DNA of 5,225 bases, taken from positions 1-5,225 of the forward strand of contig DATEMK010000371.1 of assembly GCA_035275625.1 (NCBI GenBank), read 5' to 3'. Positions 1 to 5,225 of this stretch are shown here, one piece after another (position 1 is the stretch's first letter; the number at the start of each line of letters is the position of its first letter). Made by a program: the position numbers and the translations under genes. The notes beneath the pieces are model-generated. The model searched no databases. It was not told where the DNA came from and worked only from the letters and a program-made list of their open reading frames with translations. The stretch comes from DATEMK01 sp035275625. GTDB lineage: Bacteria > Bacteroidota > Bacteroidia > AKYH767-A > OLB10.

Positions 1-1701
1 CAAAAAGACTTACCCGATGATCAGAAAGTAGGAATCAGCTATAATAACAACGAAAAAAATTATTGGGACATTTTAATGAGCTGGCTGCTCCCGTTTGCAT
101 TGCTGATAATGCTTTGGGTATTTATCATGCGAAGAATGGGAGGAGGAGGAGGAGGCAGCCAGATTTTCAACATTGGAAAATCAAAAGCCACTCTTTTTGA
201 CAAAGACCTCCATGTGAAAGTTACTTTTAATGACGTAGCAGGGTTGGAAGAAGCCAAAGTGGAAGTAATGGAAATTGTTGACTTTTTAAAAAACCCAAAA
301 AAATACACACAGCTTGGCGGAAAAATTCCGAGAGGTGCATTGTTAGTGGGCCCTCCGGGAACAGGAAAAACTTTATTGGCAAAGGCCGTTGCCGGTGAAG
401 CGCAGGTTCCGTTTTTCTCCCTTTCAGGTTCTGATTTTGTAGAGATGTTTGTCGGAGTGGGTGCATCGCGTGTTCGTGATTTATTCCGGCAGGCAAAAGA
501 AAAAGCTCCTGCCATTATTTTTATTGATGAAATTGATGCCATCGGTCGGGCGCGCGGAAAGGCTCCGTCTTTCAGCGCCAATGATGAGCGCGAAAGCACA
601 TTGAACCAATTGCTCACTGAAATGGATGGTTTTGCAAGCAACAGCGGTGTGATTATTCTTGCTGCCACCAACCGTGCTGATGTACTTGACCGTGCATTAA
701 TGCGCCCTGGAAGATTTGACCGGCAGATTTATGTGGAACTTCCTGATTTGAATGGCAGAAAGGAAATTTTTCTCGTGCATTGCAAGCCATTGAAATTAGA
801 TAAATCCGTTGATATAGATTTTCTTGCAAAGCAAACCCCCGGATTTTCGGGCGCTGACATTGCCAACCTGTGTAACGAAGCTGCTTTAATTGCTGCAAGA
901 AATAATAAAACTGCTATTGATAAACAGGATTTTCTTGATGCCGTTGATCGCATTATCGGGGGACTGGAAAAGAAAAATAAAATTATTTCAGCGCAGGAAA
1001 AGAAAATTATAGCCTATCATGAATCAGGTCACGCTGCTGTGAGCTGGTTGTCAGAATATGCTCACCCGTTAGTGAAAGTCACCATTGTACCGAGAGGGAA
1101 TTCTTTAGGCGCTGCCTGGTACCTGCCCGAAGAGCGGTCTATCACTACCAAAGAACAAATTTTTGATGAAATGTGCGCGGCATTGGGCGGAAGGGCTTCA
1201 GAAGAACTTACTTTCGGAAGTATTTCTACAGGGGCGTTGAGTGACCTTGAAAAAATCACCAAGCAGGCGTATGCTTCTGTTTCTATTTTCGGATTAAATG
1301 AAAAAATAGGTAATATCAGTTTCTACGATTCATCGGGCAACCAGGAGTATGCTTTTACAAAACCTTACAGTGAAAAAACTGCACAAATAATTGATGAGGA
1401 AGTCAGCAAGCTGATTGAAAGCGCTTATAAACGGACAAAGGAAATTCTCAGCCAGCATAAAGAGCAATTAGATGTTCTGGCGCTTCGCCTTTTGGAGAGA
1501 GAAGTTTTATTTAAAGAAGACCTCGAAGAAATTTTTGGAAAACGTCAGTGGAAAGATCCCGAACCTATTGCTAAAAAAGCAGAGAAAAAACCAAAGGCTG
1601 TTCTTCCGACCAATGGTACCACGGAAGAAGTTATTGAGAAAAAAGAAAATTCTGAACCCGGTTCAGAAGTACCCGTAAAGGAACCCAAGAACGCTGACTG
1701 A
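1..1701 (+). CDS. ftsH: ATP-dependent zinc metalloprotease FtsH, 5'-partial
   Basis: This is the membrane-anchored AAA+ protease that extracts and degrades misfolded or regulated membrane proteins as a hexamer in the inner membrane. The frame is open from base 1 (visible residues begin QKDLPDD), so the ATG at 76 is internal and the true start lies upstream. The first transmembrane helix and most of the periplasmic domain, roughly 100 residues by family size, are missing. Visible residue numbering: second transmembrane helix about 22-43, a glycine-run linker, Walker A GPPGTGKT 117-124, pore motif FVGVG, Walker B IIFIDEID 172-179, second region of homology with RPGRFDR 235-241 carrying the arginine fingers, zinc motif HESGH 340-344, and Asp415 in LSDLEKIT as the expected third zinc ligand. 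All catalytic residues are intact, so the enzyme should be active. The last 50 or so residues form a Lys/Glu/Pro-rich tail of low complexity. The next gene starts 2 bases after the TGA stop. Confidence 0.97.
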   Translation, partial: QKDLPDDQKVGISYNNNEKNYWDILMSWLLPFALLIMLWVFIMRRMGGGGGGSQIFNIGKSKATLFDKDLHVKVTFNDVAGLEEAKVEVMEIVDFLKNPKKYTQLGGKIPRGALLVGPPGTGKTLLAKAVAGEAQVPFFSLSGSDFVEMFVGVGASRVRDLFRQAKEKAPAIIFIDEIDAIGRARGKAPSFSANDERESTLNQLLTEMDGFASNSGVIILAATNRADVLDRALMRPGRFDRQIYVELPDLNGRKEIFLVHCKPLKLDKSVDIDFLAKQTPGFSGADIANLCNEAALIAARNNKTAIDKQDFLDAVDRIIGGLEKKNKIISAQEKKIIAYHESGHAAVSWLSEYAHPLVKVTIVPRGNSLGAAWYLPEERSITTKEQIFDEMCAALGGRASEELTFGSISTGALSDLEKITKQAYASVSIFGLNEKIGNISFYDSSGNQEYAFTKPYSEKTAQIIDEEVSKLIESAYKRTKEILSQHKEQLDVLALRLLEREVLFKEDLEEIFGKRQWKDPEPIAKKAEKKPKAVLPTNGTTEEVIEKKENSEPGSEVPVKEPKNAD

Positions 1702-1703
1702 TT

Positions 1704-2348
1704 ATGCAGGAAAGCACTTCGCGCGAAAAAGTTTTAAAAAAAGTTCGCAGCGCTTTAATTCAAAAAACTCCGAACCTTTATCCAAAGCTTGATTTTGACA
1801 GTTCAGTTTATGCGCCTTTAAATGACGATGTTCCTGAGCTGATTTTTGCACAGCGGTTCAGCGAAGCAGGCGGCAATTTTATTTTTTGTGAAAACAAAAT
1901 GGAATTTGCTGAATCATTGCTCAATCTTGCAGAGAAAAAAAACTGGAAAGAAATTATTTGTGCAGAAAAAAAGCTTTCTGATTTTTTAAGTGAAATTCAA
2001 TTTCCCCACCAGGAAAAAGCTGCATCGCGCACTGCAGAAGCAGTCATTACGTCCTGCGAATGCCTTGTTTCGCGTACCGGCAGCGTCCTAGTTTCATCAG
2101 CAAGCAGCAGCGGAAGAATATTACCTTTTTTCACACCCGTACATATTGTTTATGCAACTGTCAGCCAATTAGAAAATGATTTGAAAGATGCTTTTGCATT
2201 CATGAAAAAAAAATACAATGACAGGCTTCCGTCTTCTATGACTTTCATAACGGGCCCTTCTAAAACTGCAGATATTGAAGGCATCGTAGTCACCGGTGCG
2301 CAGGGACCTGGTGAATTATTTTTATTTTTGGTTGATGAATCAGTATAG
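1704..2348 (+). CDS. LUD-domain (LutC/YkgG-like) protein
   Basis: A 214-residue soluble protein of the LUD family (lactate utilisation proteins LutB/LutC). The best marker is TGPSKTADIE at residues 183-192 followed by GIVVTGAQGPGELFLFLVD, matching the conserved C-terminal LutC block. A mid-protein SRTGSVLVSSASSSGR stretch and the following PVHIVYA also fit the family. The length is typical of a LutC-type single-domain protein. The ATG lies 2 bases after the ftsH stop with no Shine-Dalgarno sequence, which fits translational coupling. LutC normally works with LutA and LutB in oxidising L-lactate to pyruvate, but neither partner is visible here and no iron-sulphur cysteine motif is present, so a lactate role should not be assumed. 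I do not assign a gene symbol. The TAG stop is the first three bases of the repeat array that follows. Confidence 0.88.
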   Translation: MQESTSREKVLKKVRSALIQKTPNLYPKLDFDSSVYAPLNDDVPELIFAQRFSEAGGNFIFCENKMEFAESLLNLAEKKNWKEIICAEKKLSDFLSEIQFPHQEKAASRTAEAVITSCECLVSRTGSVLVSSASSSGRILPFFTPVHIVYATVSQLENDLKDAFAFMKKKYNDRLPSSMTFITGPSKTADIEGIVVTGAQGPGELFLFLVDESV

Positions 2349-2453
2349 ACATTGGTCATTAGACATTAGTCATTAAATAGAAAAGAGCAAGTGACAAGTA
2401 TCAAATGCCAGGCGTCCAATGTCCAATGACTAATGACCAATGACTAATAACAA
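2346..2453. repeat. Intergenic heptamer repeat array with long inverted repeat
   Basis: The gap between the LUD and DUF2007 genes is built of degenerate 7-base units. From 2346 to 2373 there are four units: tagacat, tggtcat, tagacat, tagtcat. From 2391 to 2453 there are nine in the reverse orientation: gtgacaa, gtatcaa, atgccag, gcgtcca, atgtcca, atgacta, atgacca, atgacta, ataacaa. The arms 2346-2374 and 2418-2446 are inverted copies matching at 25 of 29 positions, including a perfect 13-base block (2350-2362 with 2430-2442), around a 43-base loop. The TAG stop of the upstream gene is the start of the first unit, and the ATG at 2454 follows the last unit in phase. There is no T-run after the stem, so it does not look like an intrinsic terminator. 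It resembles in kind the dispersed heptamer repeats known from cyanobacterial genomes. Function unknown. Confidence 0.85.
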
Positions 2454-2660
2454 ATGAATGAAGGCTGGATAAAAATTTATTCTTCTGCAGAAATCCACAA
2501 AGTAGAAATTGTGAAAGCAGTGCTTGAAGATAACGGGATTCCGTCTTTTGAAATTAATAAAAAAGATTCTTCCTACATTTCCATCGGGGAAATTGAATTG
2601 TACGTGGCAGCAGAAAACGAAACGCTTTCAAAAATCATCATAAACAATAACAATCTTTGA
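2454..2660 (+). CDS. DUF2007 family small protein (putative signal-transducing protein)
   Basis: A 68-residue soluble protein. The pattern matches the DUF2007 family, whose database name is 'putative signal transducing protein': an opening GWIKIYSSAEIHKVEIVKAVLEDNGI, a central N-K-K-D-S-S-Y, then GEIELYVAAEN and a closing hydrophobic II. The fold is expected to be a small alpha/beta domain, and no biochemical function is established. The ATG at 2454 places the conserved tryptophan at residue 5, as expected for the family. No Shine-Dalgarno sequence precedes it; the upstream bases belong to the heptamer repeat array. The TGA stop at 2658-2660 overlaps the TTG start of cdsA, so the two are probably co-translated. 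Small proteins of this family often sit beside unrelated genes, so the neighbourhood alone does not define a role. Confidence 0.85.
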   Translation: MNEGWIKIYSSAEIHKVEIVKAVLEDNGIPSFEINKKDSSYISIGEIELYVAAENETLSKIIINNNNL

Positions 2661-3511
2661 GCAACTTATTACAACGGACTATTACGGGAATCATTTTTAT
2701 AGCTGTGGTGATTGGCTCCATCGTACTGAGTCCGCTTGCTTTCTGCATTTTGTTTCTTTTCATCACCCTGCTTTCCGTCCTGGAATTTTATAAAATGGTT
2801 TCTGCTGAAGAAATAAAGCCGCAAATTATTTTCGGAGCCATAATAGCCTCGCTGATTTTTATATATTTTTCCTATCTTAAACAAACTGTTTACAGGCTTG
2901 ATTGGGCGAGCGACCTTGCGATCACTTTCAAGATACCTGCATTAATTGCTCTTTTATATTTTATGATTTTTATTTTTGAACTCTTTAGAAAATCACAACG
3001 CCCATTCATCAACATTGCACTTACCATAACCGGAATTATTTATGTTGCTGTTCCATTCAGTTTATTTATCTCTATCGGAGTAAATTCAGATGCTGACGGC
3101 AATTATCAACCGCATATTGCATTAGGCTATTTATTTCTTCTGTGGGCGAATGATACAGGCGCTTATGTTTTCGGAAGCAAATTCGGCAAGCACCGGTTGT
3201 TTGAACGCATCTCTCCGAAAAAAACATGGGAAGGGAGCATCGGTGGCGCTGCAAGCGCTTTGCTTATAGCCTATATAATATCACTTTTTTATACCGACCT
3301 TCAATTAAAGGACTGGATGGTTATGGCGTTAATAATAGTAATTGCAGGAACATTGGGCGATCTGGTAGAATCTATGTTAAAAAGAAGCCTGAACATAAAA
3401 GATTCAGGCAGCATATTTCCGGGGCATGGCGGCATGTTAGACCGTTTTGACGGATTGCTTCTCTCCGCTCCTTTTGTGTTTTTTTATTTATTCCTTTTTG
3501 AAAAGATCTGA
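2657..3511 (+). CDS. cdsA: Phosphatidate cytidylyltransferase (CDP-diglyceride synthase)
   Basis: Integral inner-membrane enzyme that converts phosphatidic acid and CTP to CDP-diacylglycerol and pyrophosphate, the precursor of all CDP-DAG-derived phospholipids. The 284-residue protein carries the complete CdsA signature from Ser239 to Asp265: SMLKR, then KD at 248-249, then PGHGGMLDRFD at 255-265, with every fixed position of the family pattern met. Other conserved blocks are WANDTGAY from residue 163 and SPKKTWEG from residue 186. Several hydrophobic helices are visible (about 8-45 as two, then about 55-70, 90-108 and 120-140, with more in the C-terminal half), as expected for this polytopic family. 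The start is a TTG inside the TTGA overlap with the DUF2007 stop. It puts an RTITGIIFI membrane-helix opening at the N-terminus, and the next in-frame ATG would delete two helices. Translation probably depends on the upstream gene. Length is normal for the family. Confidence 0.96.
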   Translation: MSNLLQRTITGIIFIAVVIGSIVLSPLAFCILFLFITLLSVLEFYKMVSAEEIKPQIIFGAIIASLIFIYFSYLKQTVYRLDWASDLAITFKIPALIALLYFMIFIFELFRKSQRPFINIALTITGIIYVAVPFSLFISIGVNSDADGNYQPHIALGYLFLLWANDTGAYVFGSKFGKHRLFERISPKKTWEGSIGGAASALLIAYIISLFYTDLQLKDWMVMALIIVIAGTLGDLVESMLKRSLNIKDSGSIFPGHGGMLDRFDGLLLSAPFVFFYLFLFEKI

Positions 3512-3690
3512 TTGATCAAAGCCGGAAATTTTTTCGAACCTTACTATTAAAAATCGCGCTGCGAACATATAGCGGAAAATTAATTTGCAAAAGTTTGTTG
3601 AAAAATTTTAAAAATTTTTTGGGTAGGAGATTTTTTTGAAAAGGACACAACAGAAAAAGTTGTATCAGGAATAAAGCTTACTTTCGTTTT
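3512..3690. other. AT-rich intergenic spacer without gene or clear terminator
   Basis: These 179 bases separate cdsA from the secreted-protein gene. I see no open frame with a credible start and no tRNA. There is also no G+C-rich stem followed by a T-run that would make a convincing intrinsic terminator for the upstream cluster. The spacer contains several A/T tracts, notably 3601-3609, 3610-3620, 3631-3637 and 3654-3658, whose centres lie near multiples of about 10 bases apart. The self-complementary run at 3601-3620 could form a purely A-T hairpin, which would be weak. The region most likely holds the end of one transcript and the promoter of the next. Confidence 0.6.
3660..3686 (+). promoter_or_regulatory. 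Possible Bacteroidota-type promoter for the secreted-protein gene
   Basis: A TTG at 3660-3662 and TACTTTCG at 3679-3686 resemble the -33 (TTG/TTTG) and -7 (TAnnTTTG) elements used by the Bacteroidota primary sigma factor; the -7 candidate has one mismatch. The 16-base spacing is slightly short. Transcription would begin at or very near the ATG at 3691, giving an almost leaderless message, which weakens the case. No better match was found in the spacer. Confidence 0.3.
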
Positions 3691-5225
3691 ATGAAAAAAA
3701 TATTTTCCATTGTTCTATTTTTCATTTCAACAGGAAATTGTTTTGCACAGCAGGTTACTTTTCAAAAAACTTTTGGCGGAACAGATCTTGATTATGGCAA
3801 TTCGGTTCAGCAAACTACAGATGGAGGATATATTATTGCTGGCTGGACTTATAGTTACGGTGCAGGTTCCGGTGATGTTTATTTAATTAAAACCGATGCC
3901 TTTGGAGATACTTTATGGACAAAAACCTTTGGCGGAGTATATGATGATAGAGGTTATTCTGTTCAGCAAACTACGGACGGAGGATATATTATTGCCGGGT
4001 ATACAACCTTTTTTGTTGTGAATTATTATGATGTTTATTTAATTAAGACCGATGCAAATGGAAATTTGCTTTGGGCAAAATCCTATGGAGGATCAACACT
4101 GGGTGGTGATGTAGGCTATTCCGTTAAGCAAACTGCTGATGGAGGATATATTATTTCAGGACGAACCTACAGCTTCGGTGGAGGTGGTAATATTTATTTA
4201 ATCAAGACCGATGCAAATGGAGATTCACTTTGGACAAAAACCCTTGACGAAGATAAGGGCTGGTCTTGTCAACAAACAACTGACGGAGGATATATTATTA
4301 CTGGATCATTTGGCAATTCTAATGATGTTTATTTAATCAAAACGGATACAAATGGAAATTCGGTTTGGACAAAAAACTATGGCGGAATATTTACTGATTA
4401 CGGATATTCTGTTCTGCAAACTTCCGATGGCGGATATATTATTTCAGGTGAAACCAACAGTTTTAGTGCAGGTGATCGTGATGCTTATTTAATCAAAACC
4501 GATACAATTGGAAATATGCTCTGGTCAAAAACTTTTGGGGGAACTGGTGATGATTCGGGGTGGTTCGTTCAGCAAACAATTGATGGAGGATATATTATTA
4601 CAGGGACATGTGGTATTACTAATAAAGTTTATTTATTTAAGACTGATGTCAATGGAGATTCTCTCTGGACAAGGACCATCGGAACAGTTAGTAGTAGTGG
4701 CTATTCTGTTCAGCAAACCACGGATGGAGGATATATTATTGCAGGAGTAAACTCTGATTGGTTCTCAAATCCTTATGATGTTTATTTAATCAAAACTGAT
4801 TCCAATGGAAACAGCGGATGTAACGAGGTAAATTATACCACTTTTATTACCACACCTTCAACACAAGTAACAAGCCCCGCAACCATTGTTTCTTCTCCCG
4901 CAACCATTGTAACAACTCCTGCAACAATTGTCGGAAACGGTGGAACAGTTACAACCCTTTGCACCACAGTAGATATTCCATCTATAATGTCAAATCCATC
5001 ATCCGAAATTTCCATTTCTCCCAATCCCACCACAAATAATTTCACCATTACTTTTCCAAACACTATTAATAAAGGCAGCATTGAAATTTATAATGTTCTT
5101 GGAAAAAAGATTTTTAATGAAAATGTTTTAAATGTTTCACAAAAAGAAATTCATCTTAAAAATATTGATGCGGGGATTTATTTTGTGAAGGTGAGGTATG
5201 GGGAAAATGAGTATTGTGAGAAACT
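3691..5225 (+). CDS. Secreted seven-repeat propeller-like protein with T9SS type A sorting domain, 3'-partial
   Basis: The frame is open from the ATG at 3691 to the window end: 511 codons and no stop. Residues 1-19 are a Sec signal peptide (MKK, a hydrophobic core, then NCFA before Gln20) with a signal peptidase I site rather than a lipobox. Residues about 24-374 hold seven repeats of 47-54 residues, each with DGGYII (starting at 44, 96, 150, 198, 246, 298 and 345), then a YLIKTD-like strand and N-G-(D/N)-x-x-W-(T/A/S)-K. These resemble propeller repeats of other Bacteroidota surface proteins. Residues 388-415 are four 7-residue units (such as SPATIVS) between Cys377 and Cys424. From about residue 438 a T9SS type A sorting domain begins (ISISPNPTTNNFTITF, then IEIYNVLGKKIF and GIYFVKVRYG), ending at the window edge, so only a few codons are probably missing. 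The protein should be exported by Sec and then T9SS to the surface or medium. No catalytic motif is seen and its ligand is unknown. It is probably transcribed separately from cdsA. Confidence 0.92.
   Translation, partial: MKKIFSIVLFFISTGNCFAQQVTFQKTFGGTDLDYGNSVQQTTDGGYIIAGWTYSYGAGSGDVYLIKTDAFGDTLWTKTFGGVYDDRGYSVQQTTDGGYIIAGYTTFFVVNYYDVYLIKTDANGNLLWAKSYGGSTLGGDVGYSVKQTADGGYIISGRTYSFGGGGNIYLIKTDANGDSLWTKTLDEDKGWSCQQTTDGGYIITGSFGNSNDVYLIKTDTNGNSVWTKNYGGIFTDYGYSVLQTSDGGYIISGETNSFSAGDRDAYLIKTDTIGNMLWSKTFGGTGDDSGWFVQQTIDGGYIITGTCGITNKVYLFKTDVNGDSLWTRTIGTVSSSGYSVQQTTDGGYIIAGVNSDWFSNPYDVYLIKTDSNGNSGCNEVNYTTFITTPSTQVTSPATIVSSPATIVTTPATIVGNGGTVTTLCTTVDIPSIMSNPSSEISISPNPTTNNFTITFPNTINKGSIEIYNVLGKKIFNENVLNVSQKEIHLKNIDAGIYFVKVRYGENEYCEK
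3760..4812 (+). repeat. Seven tandem coding repeats (propeller-like, about 50 codons each)
   Basis: Each unit contains a codon block encoding D-G-G-Y-I-I, starting at 3820, 3976, 4138, 4282, 4426, 4582 and 4723, so the period is 141-162 bases. The bases ggatatattatt are identical in all seven, and TATTTA of the YL(I/F)K segment is also invariant. The variable part of each unit lies between the DGGYII and YLIKTD segments. The first W-x-K-T-F-G-G-like segment (TFQKTFGG) stands before the first DGGYII, and the last unit lacks one, so the array is offset by one strand, as in circularly closed propellers. Confidence 0.85.
4852..4935 (+). repeat. Four 21-base repeats encoding a TPATIV-type linker
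   Basis: Four in-frame units of 21 bases encode TPSTQVT, SPATIVS, SPATIVT and TPATIVG. The first is the most divergent, while the middle two differ little at the base level. They link the repeat domain to the C-terminal sorting domain and are rich in Thr, Ser and Pro, like an extended spacer. The flanking Cys377 and Cys424 are the only cysteines between the last DGGYII unit and the sorting domain. Confidence 0.8.
5002..5225 (+). other. T9SS type A C-terminal sorting domain (coding), incomplete at window end
   Basis: Residues about 438-511 match the type A sorting domain in order: an opening SISPNP, the alternating FTITF strand, IEIYNVLGKKIF, the INxxxVSQKEIHLKNID-like middle, and GIYFVKVRYGENEYCEKL. 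In this family the domain directs outer-membrane translocation by the type IX machinery and is normally cleaved off by the sortase-like PorU, with the mature protein anchored to lipopolysaccharide or released. The usual one- to five-residue basic end is cut off by the window. Confidence 0.88.

Noticed and set aside
60..671. Long minus-strand open frame opposite ftsH
   Set aside because: It lies wholly antisense to a clear FtsH coding sequence with intact motifs; its translation is low-complexity (a proline run from the glycine linker) and resembles no family.
1472..1678. Open frame in the +2 frame inside the ftsH tail
   Set aside because: It is an artefact of the A-rich Lys/Glu codons of the FtsH C-terminus; the product is a lysine-rich sequence with no family features.
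2346..2446. Inverted repeat read as an intrinsic terminator of the LUD gene
   Set aside because: The stem is A+T-rich with a 43-base loop and no T-run after it, and the same-strand genes continue directly beyond it.
2346..2453. Heptamer array read as a CRISPR or an insertion-sequence remnant
   Set aside because: Units are 7 bases with no spacers, and there is no transposase frame or target-site duplication.
3601..3620. Self-complementary A/T run read as a terminator after cdsA
   Set aside because: The stem would contain only A-T pairs and lies about 90 bases past the cdsA stop, too weak to call.
3691..3750. Lipoprotein signal in the secreted protein (Cys17)
   Set aside because: The residues before the cysteine (T-G-N-C) do not fit a lipobox, whereas NCFA before Gln20 fits signal peptidase I; a T9SS sorting domain also fits a soluble secreted precursor.
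4508..4750. Open frame in another frame inside the secreted-protein gene
   Set aside because: It arises because the coding repeats recur without stops in that frame; it lies within the signal-peptide-bearing frame that runs from 3691 to the window end.
4833..5081. Minus-strand open frame opposite the linker and sorting domain
   Set aside because: Its valine/threonine-rich translation is the reverse of the ATIV linker repeats; the plus-strand frame has a recognisable T9SS domain here.

Overview
The window is a stretch of chromosome from a member of the Bacteroidota. Three things support this: a FtsH with the glycine-run linker and PRGNSLGAAWYLPEER stretch typical of that phylum, starts without a Shine-Dalgarno sequence, and a secreted repeat protein ending in a type IX secretion (T9SS) type A sorting domain, a system confined to the Bacteroidota. 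Base composition looks AT-rich by eye. I cannot place it below phylum; an uncultured environmental lineage is plausible.

Layout: all genes lie on the + strand. Bases 1-3511 form a tight cluster. It holds ftsH (5' end outside the window), a stand-alone LUD-domain (LutC/YkgG-like) gene starting 2 bases after the ftsH stop, a small DUF2007 gene, and cdsA, whose TTG start overlaps the DUF2007 stop. The only real gap in the cluster, 2349-2453 between the LUD and DUF2007 genes, is filled edge to edge by degenerate 7-base repeats in opposing orientations that form a long imperfect inverted repeat. An AT-rich spacer (3512-3690) with no gene follows. Last is a long open frame (3691 to the window end) that starts with a signal peptide. 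It encodes seven propeller-like repeats of about 50 residues, a short heptapeptide-repeat linker flanked by two cysteines, and a T9SS sorting domain. Its stop codon must lie just past the window edge.

How they work together: FtsH (membrane protein quality control) and CdsA (CDP-diacylglycerol synthesis, the branch point of phospholipid synthesis) both act in the inner membrane. The LUD and DUF2007 proteins between them are small soluble proteins of unproven function. The spacing suggests one transcript for ftsH-LUD-DUF2007-cdsA. The secreted propeller protein is probably a separate unit, exported by Sec and then T9SS to the cell surface or medium.

The less ordinary elements are the heptamer inverted repeat that supplies the LUD stop codon and runs in phase up to the next start, and the apparently closed seven-bladed architecture of the secreted protein with strong nucleotide conservation between repeats. 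No RNA gene, insertion sequence, CRISPR array or defence system is visible.
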